A stretch of 64,000 nt of DNA from NCBI GenBank assembly GCA_024305405.1, contig JAKNDB010000108.1, forward strand, positions 822,001 through 886,000, written 5' to 3'. Below are positions 1 to 25,200 of the stretch, one piece after another. Source of the stretch: Dirofilaria immitis. Taxonomy: Eukaryota; Nematoda; Chromadorea; Rhabditida; Onchocercidae. The notes beneath the pieces are model-generated. The model made no database searches, had not been told where the DNA came from, and saw only the letters and a list, made by a program, of their open reading frames with translations. A program made the translations under genes and the position numbers. Each line of letters opens with the position of its first letter. Position 1 is the first letter of the stretch.

Positions 1-2535
1 TTCATCCAATAAAAAAAAAAAAGAAAAGAAGACATATATAAATCCAAATGTAATAATTCGATAATAGAAGAAATATTTTAATTCCTTTTATTGATTTGTT
101 TAACAACTTCTAGCTTCTTCTTTGCATACATACCGGATAAAAAATCACTATAAAACTTGATAAATCGATTGAACAAATAAAAAAAAATACCGGTTTTTTT
201 TATTTTTTTAAAAACATATTTAAGAATTTTATATGTTTAATTTTAATGCGAAGAAAAAAAAAGATTCTCATAGCTAATAATAATTATGGAAATATTTTGA
301 GCATTTTCAATAAGCCGTATGCAATTTAATATATTTTAAAATGTTAGCTTAAAATCAATCTTACCTAAAACGAAAATATTCATTCTAAAAAAAAAAAAAA
401 AAGACTACTTTCAATTTCATGCATATGTATATAAGTGCAAATCAAATGTAATTAATTTTCTATTGTATTTGTTGTGGTGCAGAATAGATCACTAATTCAA
501 TATTTATTCATTTGTTAATTGAATTGATAAAGTTTTAATTATAGAACATAAATAGGCCCAATATTTTAATTCAAAAATTATCCAATTTTATTCCTGAAAT
601 TCTTTCTCGCAAACATTAATTATTATTTATTTCAGGAGTAACAGAAACAAGTATATTAGTAACTACAAAAGGAACTCAATGTTTGGTACCATTAACAACG
701 ATTTCAGGATGGCTTACACTTATGTCTATTTTATATGAAGTTATCTGAAGTTTTCAATATCTATAAGCATTTTTTCAATAAGCATGTCTATTATCAGTAT
801 ACGAAATTTATTTTTGTTTTTATTATTGAACAATTTATTTGTAGGATTTTGTATGAGATTATTTCAATCATAGTTTGAAATAAAAAAAAAAAAAAAAAAG
901 AATTAAAACGATTCGTATACTTACCTCATATTCGAATTATTTCGGTAAGATTTTGAAAATTTATACGACGATCGCATAAGAAACGAAATGATTGATATAA
1001 AATCGTTATAAATTAATTGTAGAAATAAAAGAAATTATTTGATAAAATGCTTCTTGCAATGCGTAAAATGTAGAAAAATTTTTCTATTTTAAATTTAAAA
1101 TTCTTTAAATAATTTCTGATATTTTCATTGCCTAATCTTCCTAAAATAGCTAACATCAAGTAAAGCGATTAAAAATTTTCATTATTTTTATCATTCGCTA
1201 CATTTTGATATTTTTTTTTCTTGTATTTCAATTAAATACGGTATTATTTGAATTCATGCATATAAGATAATGAAATATATATATATATATATCCTTCCGA
1301 AGAAAATATTTGAATCAGTTCGATTATATCTATTCTAAAATGATGACTAGGTTTGAAATAATTTTGAAAATGAGAAAATATTTAAATATTAACGTCTTAA
1401 TAATCAAAATATTTGGGGGCCTATTAGAATTTAAGCTTCTTACTAATTAATGCTAATTAATAAATTCAACCTGCCTCTTTAATATTTTAAAGTTTCTCTT
1501 CTTCCAATCTTCAATTACAAGAATGAAACGACGGAAATGATATATTAGAAATATTCAGATTTGATGGAGTATCTTTCACTTTTCAGCTACAAGAATGAAA
1601 TGACAGAAATGATATATTAGATACACTCAGATTTGACGGAGTATCTTTCAATCTGAAGATAAGAACAGACGAGATGATAAAATTAAATGAAATTATTGAA
1701 TAATTTAAGAATTATCAATTCAAACTATGAAACGAATAAAATAGTTTAACAAAGAATAATAATCAACAAAATTATTAAAAGATATAAAATAAAAATTACA
1801 AATTGAATTATTTCCGATTTTATATAATTTAAAATAAAATTCTAAAAGATAAGGTTGACAAATTTGATAAAATTATAGCTTAATTATACATAACAAGATA
1901 ACTTATAATTTAAAAATTACAACAAATATAAAATATTAATTTATTTTGATACATAGCATTCAATTTTCAATATTTCATTATTTCAATGATATATGCATCC
2001 TTCTTATTAGAAATAGAAATATTTAATTAAAATTCTAATTTGAAGTAATTTATCCTTCCTAATATTTTATATGATAACAAAACAAGAAAGAAAAAAAAAC
2101 TTTACAATAAATGTTTATACGATAAATATAAACAAATATATATAATAGCAATATTTTAAGAAAAATTATTTTTAATAAATAACCTAAAATAATAAATGAA
2201 CTAAATATACAAAAATTGAATTGCTTCTTTTTCTTTTTTCACTTAAAGAATGGATTTGAAACTTTGGAAATGATAAATTTGCAAAATTTTTAATGTTAAA
2301 ATGAAATATAAAGTAATAATATCATATAAATTTATAATGAAATGTCAAAAATTAGAATTTCGTATCGTTGAAACGTGCATATTTAGAAATGTGGGAACGT
2401 GCAAATTCGAAATATCGCTTGCACTACGTCGTCCAGCATCCTCATCCATCACTGTTATCTTTTACATCGGAACATAAAACATGTTGCGAAAGGACATTAC
2501 AAATTGAGATACGTTGATTTGCGGCTTTCGGTGGG
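1..2535. other. AT-rich intergenic sequence
   Basis: No coding exon, RNA gene or mobile element is visible here. The stretch is AT-rich with many A and T runs. The only organised element is a two-copy tandem repeat near 1511-1650, listed separately. Confidence 0.6.
1511..1650. repeat. Two-copy tandem repeat, 72-bp period
   Basis: Two similar copies start near 1511 and 1583. Both contain TACAAGAATGAAA, then GAAATGATATATTAGA, then CAGATTTGA.GGAGTATCTTTCA. They differ at several bases, so the duplication is not very recent. Confidence 0.75.
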
Positions 2536-3925
2536 TATTTGAGGGATGTGGTTAGTTGAGGGTTTTGGATGATTGTAATGAGGTTGTGTTTGGGTTACCC
2601 TTTGGTTGGGTTGGGTTGTTGTTGTTGTTATTGTTATTGTTATTGTTATTGTTATTGTTATTGGATTGGGTTGTTGGGTTGGGTTGGGTTGTTGTCAGAT
2701 TGTTATCGGTTGTTGTTGCATTGTTTGCGTGTTGTTATTGGGTTGTTGTTGCATTGTTTGCGTGTTGTTATTGGGTTGTTGTTGCATTGTTTGCGTGTTG
2801 TTATTGGGTTGTTGTTGCGCTGTTATGTGTTGTTATCGTTTTATTGTGTTGTTCTGTTGTTATCGGGTTGTTGCGTTGTTATGTTATATTGCTGTCGTGT
2901 TGTTATTGGATTTTTATTCAGATTTAATGTTGTTTTGTTTTTATGGGTTACTATCAAGTTGTTGTTGTTGTTGTTGTTAAGTCACTGTTGGTTGTTGAAT
3001 TATTAGGTTGTTGCCAATTTGTTATTGGGTTACTATAGGATTATTGTTTGGTTGTTTTTGGGTTATTGTTGGGTTATTTTTCAGTTGTTAAGTTACCGTT
3101 GGACTAATTATTGCTGACTTCTTGTTAAGTTACTGTTGGCGATTGTTAGGTTATTGTTGAATGGCTTTTAGATTACTGTTGGTTGGTTTGTTGTTGGGTT
3201 ATTGTTGGGGTGTAAAATTGTTGTGGGTTATTATTGGACTGTTGTGAGATTACTGTTAAATTATTGTTAGGTTATCATTGAGTTGTTGGATTGTTGTTGG
3301 GTGCTTGCTAGAATTATTAAGTTACCATTGGGTTATGTTTGGTTGTTTCGCGTTAGTACTAATTTTTTACAGTTGTTGGATTACTGAGTCATTATCTGAT
3401 TACTATTGGGTTATTGCTGGCTTACTATTTTGTTGTTGGGTTATTATTGATTAGCCGAATTATTATGGATTGTTGAGTTACTGTTAAGCTTTCTTTCGGG
3501 TTGTTATTAGATCATCATTGCGTTGTTGAATTGTTTTGGTTACTATTAGGGTACTGTTGCATCATTGTTGAGTTTTTGTTGGATTACTGCTAGGTTATCA
3601 TTGAAATATTTTTGGCGTTGCTATAGAGTTACTGTTAGGATTGTTATTTGGGTTTATTATTGAATTACTGTCAAGTTATCGGAAGATCGTTATTAGTTGT
3701 TGCTAGTTGTTGAATTATTGTTAGGTTTTTACTGAGTTATTATTGGGTTGTTGCTGATTACTTTCGGGTTACTATTGAACTGTTGTTAGGGCTGTTGAAT
3801 TAATCTTTGTTGGTTTATCAGTAACTGGGTTTTCGAATTATTCTTGGGTTATTATTAATTTGTTCTCAGGTACTTTTAGTTATTGCGGGTTATTAATAGT
3901 TATTTTTGTTGTTGTTGTTCCTGTC
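2536..3925. repeat. Degenerate G/T-rich array (TTGTTATTGGG-like), about 1.4 kb
   Basis: The + strand is almost only G and T for about 1.4 kb, built from degenerate units such as GTTGTTATTGGGTTG and GGGTTACTGTTG. All three frames stay open at its left end because the sequence is low-complexity, not because it codes. Short GGG runs recur and could in principle form G-quadruplexes. It ends at a GTTGTTGTTGTTCC stretch about 0.7 kb upstream of the FOXK start codon. Confidence 0.85.
2711..2815. repeat. 33-bp tandem repeat inside the G/T array
   Basis: At least three near-identical 33-bp units contain GTTGCATTGTTTGCG; the GCATTG word recurs at 2718, 2751 and 2784. A fourth, diverged unit follows. 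This homogeneous core sits in a much more diverged G/T array. Confidence 0.85.
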
Positions 3926-3929
3926 GCGT

Positions 3930-4601
3930 ATGAGTTCGTTAACAAACAGGTAGCAGGTGTCTTTATTTCTATAAATCATATGCGCAACTGATTTTTTAAC
4001 TTTTCATCTGTAGTTATCTGTGTAATAGTTGACACAGTTGTTTCATGATATTATAAACTTTTTTCCCGCCGTATTTTACAAATAACTTTCATTCTGTAGT
4101 TATACGAGAGTGTTTCAACATGGTTTTAAGGAGAGAAATTTTTGGATTTTCTTTATATATATATATGTATATAAATGAACTCATACTGGTAAAGTAGGAT
4201 ATTGTGGCAACAACATTTATCCGTAATTTCATCTATTATATTCCTTTTTTGATTACTCTCTTTAAATTGTCTGTACTTTGAAGAGTTTGCTTTAAGATAG
4301 ATTTTAAGAAATTTGATTCATTGTCTGTAAAAATTTTTCTGACAGAATTGTTTTATGGTCATTTTTTCAGTTTTTTCGAACGATGATAATGTTATCTATT
4401 TAGTAAGCGCATTTTTTTTCAAGTTCTTTCACTTCGTTCTGTGTCTGTTTTGTTTTTGTTCAAATTCCTTTTTCTCGTTTTTTTGCTTTTTTCTTCGTTT
4501 CCTTATTTCTATGAAAGCATGAACGTATGTGTCGTATCGGTATATGTTGCAAAAGAAAGTATTCAAGAAAAGAAATAGGTGGTTATTTATTTGTAGTACA
4601 A
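3930..4601. promoter_or_regulatory. Upstream region of the FOXK gene
   Basis: About 0.7 kb lies between the G/T array and the FOXK start codon. It has no coding exon that I can support. A TTTGTAG acceptor-like site ends at about 4596, six bases before the ATG, and could be a trans-splice site or the acceptor of an unseen 5' UTR exon. No core promoter motif is convincing. Confidence 0.35.
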
Positions 4602-15694
<11,093 letters not shown>

Positions 15695-18600
15695 AGGTAT
15701 TTTTGCTACTTTAATTTCTGAAATTTAACTCAGTCGAAAAACATCACAATAGTTTTGATGTTAGAGGGTAAAAGTGAAGACAGAGACGATGCAGGGTTTC
15801 AGTAGATTTCTGAGGATAAGAAAAAGAACTATCATGATTGTGAGGTGAATTACGTATATATGTGATAGCCTTTATCCGTCACTGCTTCTACATCGCTTCG
15901 TTAGTTGGACTATCAAATGCAGAAAATGTCTTTAGAAGTACTTGAAATAATTGAAATGAATTGATATAGATGCATGTTTTGGAGTAGAAGTATTTTTTCA
16001 TCACTTTTCTGAAGAATTATATTTGTTAAATCTTTGAAAGAACCTCATGCCTTGCGGGAACTAAGCTAAACTATATCCATTACGAATAAACGTACAAATG
16101 AAAAGCAGTTCCTAAAGGACAGAATTCTTGGCATGTTCATTTTTATTGTTTAGGTGTAAGTGATGCAGGACAGTGGTGAATAGCAAATGTTCCATTTCTA
16201 GCCAGCATAATTTTTGGGATCATCATCATAACTTTTTTTTGTTGTTGTTGTTGTTTCTTTTCACATTTCCCTTTTAATTCATTAATTTATACAACTGTTT
16301 AGCTTCTCTTTCTTTCTTTTTCCCTTCTCTTTCCATCCATTCGATGAAACTAGCCTTATTTTTTTGTAAATGTGAAAACAATTTGTTTTTAATTTAAGTA
16401 TTCAAATATCGTCATCATTGTCATCTACCTTCTTTATTATATTCCTCCATATTTACTTATAGTAATAATGATGGTAATAATAATAACGAAGACTAGTACT
16501 TTATGAAAGAGGAGTTACTATCATGATTAATATTAAAAGTTGTTGTGGCGAAATCTTATTCTAAAGCGGGTTCAAACTGTGAAGAATCATTACTTGTTGT
16601 GGTATGCTACAGGGTGCTCGTGTGTGCTGTATTCCTGATCAGTGATATTAATTGGCTTGTATATGAATGAATGTACTTGAAATGATGTTATGTTACCTGG
16701 CTACGTAAACTCAATTTTAAAGTGTAATTTGTTGTTCTGAAACTGGTTTCTTTTTTCTTTTTTTTTCGTTTCTCTACACTTTTAAGCGGTGCTTTGCAGA
16801 TCCATTATGTCAGTCATATTATGAGAGAATGAGATGCTGTATCATTTTTATCAAACTTTACCTCATTTTCTCGTTCAATATATTTTTGTTGTTTTGATTT
16901 CATTAATGTTGAAGTTAATTTATCGTTTATCTCAAAATTTACTCGTTCCTTGTAAGATCGTTATGCTCTTGAAACTTAAGCATTCTATTAATGGTGAACG
17001 GAAGCGTCGGGATTTCTTGATTCTTTTTGTGTTTTGTTTTCACAATATGTATCTCCTTTTTCCTGACATTCCGTAACGGCAATGGAAAATGTAGTTTCGG
17101 AAGGATGTATTACGGAAAGTGTGAAGATTTTTTGAAGAGCGAACGAACTTGTTCTGAAATTATCAAGATACAGAACATTCGGTATTGTTGCATTTGATTT
17201 TATTTTTTGTCGAATAAAGATTTTTTTAATGACGCATCTGAGCTGTGTAGATCTCAAAATGTACGTAAATATGTATACCTTCTGAAGAAACTCAGGAGAA
17301 TATTTCGGTGTTATTTGAACGCTGTAGTTGCGTAGTATGACGCGTGCGTGTGCTAATAAATGAAAAACAGTTTACCCGCGTCAAAGAACCTCGTGCTTTC
17401 AATCTGATTGTATAATTTGAAAAAGAAAAAAACAATGGAAATAGGAAAAGAACGATGAACACACAAAATGAATATGTCCTCCATAAGCGTATTTCATATA
17501 AGTATAACCAGATTACAAGATAAAAAACAACGATGACGTAAACAGCTTGTGTACATGCTAGATGGACAGTTGAAGTTTATAGCTTTGGCTCCCATTAGAT
17601 CAATATTTCGATCGTCTGATTACAATACAAATCTTTTGATGATGGATCTATGCAAATTTTGACCGGCCATTTGATTAACAGACCATTTCATTCAACTGAT
17701 CCGTACATATATTTAGAAGATTACTGATGAGTATTCCCATTGAATTCTCATTTAAAATAGAATCTGGTAGATTCTAAAAATTTTATCAGTAATATAAAAA
17801 ACTTTTCGAAAAGCGAAAATCTCATAACTTCTAAACCTACGGCAATAGTAAGTAGTAACTTGAAAAGAACCGACGCTAAAATTACAGGAATAATATATGT
17901 ATTTAAGGAAAAAAAAAAAATTGGTATGTTTTCGTGCTATGACGCGCTTGACTAAGTGATCGCCGAGATTCCGAAATTTTTTAATCATAAAGGAATAAAA
18001 GGAAAAAGTAAAGAAAAATGTTGCAGCAATTCTTTCTCTTTTCCTATAACAACATTTTGAAGTGATGATAATTACTGGAATTTCAAAATTTTTTTGTTTA
18101 AAAATTATTTGAAAATTTTCGTATGAATAAAAATTTTGCATATTAGAGGTAGCTAAAAATTTACAACATTCGATGACCGATATATTCAATGATATACGCA
18201 TACATATATATATATATATATCTTCTTAGATTTCATGACACTAAGTAATTTGAACTTAATCCGGGAATACCGGAAATAACAAGTACTGATAAAAATTTAA
18301 GCAAAAAAAAATTTAGAAAATGGAGAAATCTTTTGTCACAAAGATATTTTAAATAAAGTATCAAAATAACGAGAATAAATGACTTTTCATCATTTTCGAA
18401 ATACACCACCATATAACCATATAAAAATCCCATGATAATAAAAAAAAACCCAAAAAAAAATGTATCCCTGGAGAAAATGACGAAGTTTAAAATGAATAAA
18501 AAAAAAAAAAAAAGAAAAGATTCTAATGTACTATTTTAAAATCATGCGTTCCCTATAATCTCTCATGTAAATTATCAACAAGTGAAAGTTTTAAAAAACT

Positions 18601-18700
18601 TTCTTTTAAAAAACATACTCCTAAAATGAAAACGAATTTCTCTACTTAATCATTTCTAAAAAAATCTATATGCGGAATTTTTGGGACGATCTTCGTTCCA
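15695..18700. other. FOXK 3' UTR and convergent intergenic sequence
   Basis: No coding exon is seen. AATAAA words at 16085 and near 17213, and AATAAA within CTAATAAATG near 17354, are possible poly(A) signals for FOXK. Short runs of GTT triplets occur near 16240. The sequence becomes more A/T-rich after about 17.5 kb. Confidence 0.5.
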
Positions 18701-18774
18701 CTAGCGATGAAAAAGTAGTACTTGCAATGGATAAAGATTGAAATAAACTATCATATTATTATACTGAAAGAAGT

Positions 18775-19030
18775 AATATAAAGTTGTAGTAATACTAGTA
18801 TTAGTAGTAGTAGCAGTAGCAGTAGCAAGTAGCAGTAATAATAGTAGTAGTAGTAGTAGTAGTAGTAATACTATTAATATTAGTAGTATTATTATTGTTG
18901 TTGTTGTTGTTGTTGTTGTAGTAATAGTAATAACAATAGAGTAATAGTGAGAGTAATAGCAATAGTAGTAATAGAAATAATGGTAATTGTTGCTGTTGTA
19001 ATTGTTATTGTAGCAGCAATTAAAAGTAAT
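18775..19030. repeat. Imperfect trinucleotide array (TAG, CAG, TTG units)
   Basis: A run of TAGTAG/CAGTAG units is followed by TTATTATTG and a TTG run, then mixed TAATAG/TTGTTG units. It lies in the intergenic gap between the convergent FOXK and nuclear receptor genes. The open frame on the minus strand is a by-product of the triplet repeat. Confidence 0.85.
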
Positions 19031-19541
19031 AAATACCTGTAACAGATAATCGTCTAAATTTAACAACCTGAGTTGAGGACATAAATAGAATACAGTTCGG
19101 ATACCCGTTTGATTTTCAATATGTTCCGTTCTATATTTTTCACCGGGAGGAGAAATATGGGAGCAAAATAAATATTAAAAAATTACCGATTTTTAAAGAA
19201 ATATTTCCACATAATTAAAAAAAAGGAAATGTAATAACAAAAAAGAAAAAAATCCACCTATTCAGAGAGAGAGAGAAGTAAAAGAAAGAAGCTACAAACA
19301 AAACTATTGGTACCATCAATAATAAATAAGGAAACGGGAAACTAATATGAAATTTGTAGCATGAAATTTGCTCTGAAATTTTCAATCATCCTTTTTGATC
19401 CCAATTAAGATTGTGCAAATAAATTCATTTTAATAATAATTAGCAGAGTAGTGTGGTACCAAGAAATATACTAGAATCTGATTTTGATAAAATCGAAGAG
19501 AAAAAAAAGTAAAGCATATTTCTTTTACAAAATAAGCATAA
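19031..19541. other. Probable 3' flank of the nuclear receptor
   Basis: AT-rich sequence directly after the receptor stop codon (minus strand). It presumably holds the 3' UTR. I see no further exon. Confidence 0.4.
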
Positions 19542-22224
19542 TCATAAGCCAACAATAATCAATTGATCAATCAAATCGTCTGCAGGACCAAATATGTGTG
19601 AGATATCGAAAGTACGCTTCAAGTAGGAGGCAACACGCTGCAATTTACACTGCCGTAAAAAAAATACACAAATTAAAATTTCATTCTATATAGGCTTGAA
19701 ATTTTTTAAAGAATGAAATTTATAAATGAACACTTTATCATTCCATGCATAAATTCTTGTAAATTTAGTTCATCATAAAATTTTAAGAAAAGAAAAAACA
19801 AACAAACAAATGAGTATCAGAAATCTTTAAAATAAAAAGAAATATAAAAATCATAAAGATAAATTTTTCTTCTAATTTTTACTAAAATATTTGAATTAAA
19901 AAAACAAATGTTAGTTTTCTAAATATTTTTCAGATCAGTTCGTTGTTCAAAAATTATATTAATTTTATAATTACTTCCCACTTTTTTTTTCATCAATTTT
20001 CGAATACTTCTTTCTTGTAAACATTATAAATGTATAAAGTGAAACATGAAGAAAACAACTTTTACTAAATGTATGAGATAGCATAAAAAATAAAGCTTAA
20101 AAAAAAGCATTGAAAGATTTACTTCGGTATATCTATTTTAATTGTTTAAATGGAAGAAAAGATGAAAACTAACGATAAGAGTAGATGTCATCATCAGCAT
20201 ATTTGAATATAGCTCGGTGGCTTGCCGTCCAATACGATCGCGAATGATTTGGGCGTATAAATAATTCAAAAGTTTTGTTCTTTCCATTCCTACTGTCGCC
20301 CTGCCTCTTACAGACAATCCATCAGCATCTGCAACAAAAACATCTCATGCGAAAATCGAAAATTATTCCATCTATCTATCCTACTCTCTTCAATCATCTT
20401 CAATCATTATCATCTGACGCATAATAGGACAGAAGAGTTAGTATATCTAGAACTATTGCCAGATTCTGATCATTATTTCGATGTTCTTTTAAAAAAAGTA
20501 TATATTTTGATAAAAACTGGAAAGTAATCAAAAAAAAATTGAAAAATTTGATGCAAATATTAACCGGGATTGAAAAACAGCATAATTTTGTACAAAACCA
20601 TATGATTTTCAGAAAGTTTAAGTCGCAAAATTTGCTGACATACGCCATCAATGAGAAGAGCATTTATCGGCAGAACTTTTTTCCTGAAATTATATAAACA
20701 TTTTAACAGAGAATAGTAAAATTTGTTTTTTTTTTTAAAAAAAAAACCTATTTTATATTTTAGTAAAATGAGCAAATTATTGCTCCATTTTAATTAATAT
20801 CGAAATCATATGAAAAGAAAACTTATAAACTAAAAAATCCTACCCACTACTAAACGCATTACTGTCGTCTTTATCTTCTCTTCCAGAAAACGTCCATCTG
20901 GATACCACAACCGTTCAATCTTCATAACTTCATCAATTGCTCCATTAGGCTCAATTGATAGCCCTGTAATTATGATAACGTAATCAGCAGAAAAATGTAA
21001 TTTACAATTTCGCATAACTTATAATTGATAATATTGCAACGATACAATATAAGAAAAATCACTATAGAAATATAACAATAATGTATGAGTTTATGAAAGC
21101 GAATAATAATGATAATAATCGAAAACTAATTGAAATTTATTATAGCCTTACAACAGATATAATTTATAACAATCAAATTTAGTTAGGATAGCAATCTGCT
21201 GATATTAAAGTAGACTTATCTGATAAAGCATAATTAATTAAATAAAAAAAAATAAAAATTAAAATATACCTGTGCTTGACATTGGTGATGTTGTTAACAA
21301 ACCTCCCAAAGAATTGTTTAAGGATTGATTTTTTCATACTTACACGAATAATATGCTAATTGAATGAGCGGATAGACTGGAGCAAATGCTTTAATTAGTG
21401 CAAGCTGCAAATAATTTCAATACATTTGTAATTCGTTTAACAATAGCTTACCAGTTAAAAATTATATCAATATCACTTAGAACATTAAATAGAAATTATA
21501 CAATGCCTTGAAGTAACAATCACTGAGTAAACTCAATAACTAAATGTTAAATAAGCCTAAAATTTAAAATTAAACTATCCGTTATTGAAATTCAATCTTT
21601 ACCAGCATAACAGATCAATCTATATTAATAAAATAAGAGATGATTTATGATTTATTCTCATAAAGTTTTATATGCCACATCTAATCATGATGATATCAAT
21701 TAAATTACCTTATCGTTAAGCAGAAGTTGTCTCATTTGTGGGATACATTTTGCCCATTCAATCATCAATGTTAGATCTTTTACAAACCATGCGCGCATAT
21801 TTCCACGATCACAAGGCATTGGAGTTGTAATGGGTTCCTGTAATTTATCAGCATTTACTAACATTTACTATAGCTTCCTTTCGAGTAATTGCTACTGTTA
21901 ACCTTTGACATTTTATATTATCCCAAGCATATAATCAGAATAATATAAAATGATATAAACAAAATTAACTTTTTAGTTATGGAATTTTTCCAATACTTTC
22001 AAACTTCCTTGAAAATGTTCAAAAATTCGAATGATCAAATGAAAAATTAAAATACTTACTATCGGAACTGTATAAGCTGAAAGCCAAGCTTCGTCATCTA
22101 GAAGTCGTCTATCATACATACATGATGCAGCTGAAGTATGAGGTGGAAATTTGTTCGAATAACGGACACCATCAAGTTTACGTTCCAAATTTAATAAATC
22201 GGAAAGCAAACCAGACATTTCAGT
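19542..22224 (-). CDS. Ligand-binding domain exons of the nuclear receptor
   Basis: Eight exons from 22224 down to 19542. The family signature is in 21837-21709: [19 protein letters not shown] matches the helix 3-4 motif of nuclear receptors. Exon 20683-20565 holds [11 protein letters not shown], the helix that precedes NPDA.GLS. The last exon ends with an acidic/hydrophobic AF-2-like helix, so coactivator-dependent activation is expected. The A6 run at 20677-20682 (minus-strand GAAAAAAG) needs one more A to keep phase. Confidence 0.9.
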
Positions 22225-25200
22225 CTAAAATAAATATTAACATAAATTTATTAAACCTATATCTTTCATCAATAATTAAAAATCTAAAAATTTTCCCTTT
22301 TTTCTTGAATAATCGTATTAAATAACAATAAAAAGCAATCGAAGCTAAAATAATTTAAAATATTGTAACAGAAATTAGTAGTATAATTTTATAGTATTAT
22401 ACAAGCATTGGTATAGGATACTTGCATAAATAATATTGAAAATTAGCTAACTTGTATATCTTGAATATCATGATCGAAATATGGTCCATTACTACCGGGT
22501 CCCAAACTTTGACCAGCAAAACTTGATGATGGACTTGCAATTGCTTCATCGATAGAACTAAACAAATTATCGGTGTAAGGAATGAGAAAAAAATAGGAGT
22601 AAAATACATTTTATTTAAAATTAAATTTACAAATCAAATATATTTCAATTCAAATATATTTAAATTAAAATAAAATGGAAGAATAGAAATCATACAGAGT
22701 GCTTTGGGGCTATTTTCTCCTCCTTCCTCTCTTATCGGTTTGCCATTAATCATATCTCTGCTATCATACAATTTCTCATCTTTCATCTTTTTCAAACGTT
22801 TGGTATAACGAATCTTGTCCCTATCGTGTTGAATAGCTATAATTAACTAAATCTTACTCTTTGTAGATTCAAACATATCAGTGGTCTCAAACATATCAAT
22901 ATCAATAATATCACTAGGAATGGTAATCATTTGATGAGAGATTGATATAGTAGCAAATGTTAAATTTTATTTCATATTTTAATAGCGATTTTTCAAAATA
23001 TTGAACAATTTTTATATAATACCGTTACGTAGCGTTAATATTAAAAAATACAATCTCCAACAAATAAAAGTTCTAGATGCTAATGATACAAATGATAATT
23101 ATAACTAACCATTTGGATCCATTCCCATTTCGAAGCATTTTTTCAATCGACAACTTCGACAACCACATCGTACAGCTAAAACAAAAAAAAAAAAAAGAAA
23201 AAAGACCGAAAATATTAAACAGACTGAAAATTTAAATGATATCTTTTAATCAATTATGATAAATACTTTATTTGCTATTTAAAAATATATGATATATTTA
23301 TTCGTTACAAATATACTACATATTTGATAAATTATCGATTAGCTAGCTTATATTTATAATTTCCCTAAAACTTACATTTATCAACAATGCAATCATCGGA
23401 AAATTGACATTGAAAAGCTTGTTTATTCTGAAAAATTAGGAATTTCATATTATATTAGATTTGAATTATTCACATGACAAATAATTTCATATAATCAAAA
23501 AAAAAAAAGGGAAAAAAAAACAAAAAGAATAAAAATTATATAGTTTATTTGGAAAATTTCACGAATAAGTTTTTCATATCAATAAATTAAGACGATTGTT
23601 TCATTCCAAACTTCGTAGCATTTTTTTTTCACCTCTTTTTTTTGTTTCAAATTTTATAAAAAAAAAAAAGAATTTACCACAAGTGCCCGTCGGAAAAATG
23701 TTTTACAACCATTACAACTAGCAACCGAATAATGAATACCACTAGCCAAATCCGAGCAAACAACACATAATGTACCTTCCGGAATTTTTTCTCTTCCTAA
23801 AAATAAAAATTTAAATTCTTAAAAATGAAAGAAAAATTTAAATAATAGAAATTTGTAAAAGAAATTAAAATGAAAGATTCAAAATTAATTTTTTCAAAAA
23901 AAAAAGAAAAGATATTATCATTTTGAAATTTTGTTTTTGTTTTTTTTTTTCCTGTAAATAATCAAATAAAATTTTTAATACATCTTATTTTTATTGCTAA
24001 GATGGAGGAGAGAGGGAGGGGAAAAAAAATCTTTGTGTGATAATATGTAAACATACTTTATGCATTACTATAATGACATATAAGAGAAATTTTATTTTTA
24101 GCTAAGCGTAATAAGTAAACAATGGAATTTCAAGAATGTTTTTGTTTATGTTTTTCTCATGGATCATTTTACAAAATGAATAAATGCAACGAATCAAATC
24201 CTTTCTCATCTATTTTTAATTTTTTTATTTTTGATGGAATAAAAAAAAAAAAGAAGGAAAGGAAAAGAAAAGAAACTTATTTGCATATTCATTTTCAGAA
24301 GAGGGCTAAAATGAATGATTAATGTCAAATTGGTTTTAGATAAGCGGAATCTTTTTTTTTTTTCAAGAGATAACGATATAATAATATTAATTCAAATAAT
24401 ATTTAATCATAACAAATAGCAAATATATTAAAGAGATGAAAAAGTTCCGTAACAGAAATAATCATTTATGTAATTTGTTAAAATCATTTTTAAATGAAAT
24501 GATTTAAATTGATAACAAAATTGGAATTGATCATAATGTAAACGTAAGATAACATAAACGTAACGGAAATAATAAAAAGATATGCTATTAATTTGATCGT
24601 ATAATTATTTACTATCTTATTGAACAATTATACATTTATGAAAAATGCAAAACTTACTGTTATTAGGCATATCGATTCGGAAGGTGCAGAAGTTTGACGA
24701 AAGATACACATTGTAGTAATATTAGAAAAATGCGAAATCTTTCGCCATTTTATATGGAAAATTTCATCAAGATTGATTGATAAAAATTCATCAAATTACC
24801 ATGTAACCTTCAAGTTTTTATACATTTGAAGGATAACATGGAAATAGACGAACGCTACGTACGTACGTAACGTTCATATCAAATATTAAGTAATCTTCAA
24901 GTTTTTGGACATTAAGAGATAATATAAAAATAGGAAAACGTTACATACGTAAGCGTTTATATCAAATACTAAACAAATTTAACACGTACAAATGTACGTA
25001 ACGTTTCTGCTACATATACGTACGTAATGTTTATATCAAACCTTCAAAGATAACATAGCAAATAAAATAAACATTACGTAGAAATGCTAAGGAGATAAAC
25101 AATTGTTAGTTGATGATAACTTTTAAAAAAAAAAAAAAAACAAATAAATTGTAAATACATTGATGAATTATAAAATAGTTGTAGAGGAAAAAAAAAAAAT

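Noticed and set aside
2556..3006. Three overlapping long open frames of Val, Leu, Cys and Ile
   Set aside because: They occur in all three frames of a G/T-only repeat array and have no protein-like composition.
2536..3925. Interstitial telomere repeat
   Set aside because: The nematode telomere unit TTAGGC is not repeated here; the units are TTG/TTATTGGG-like and irregular.
18701..19066. Open frame of 121 residues on the minus strand
   Set aside because: It is made of Thr, Leu and Tyr runs from TAG/TTG triplet repeats and has no start context or splice support.
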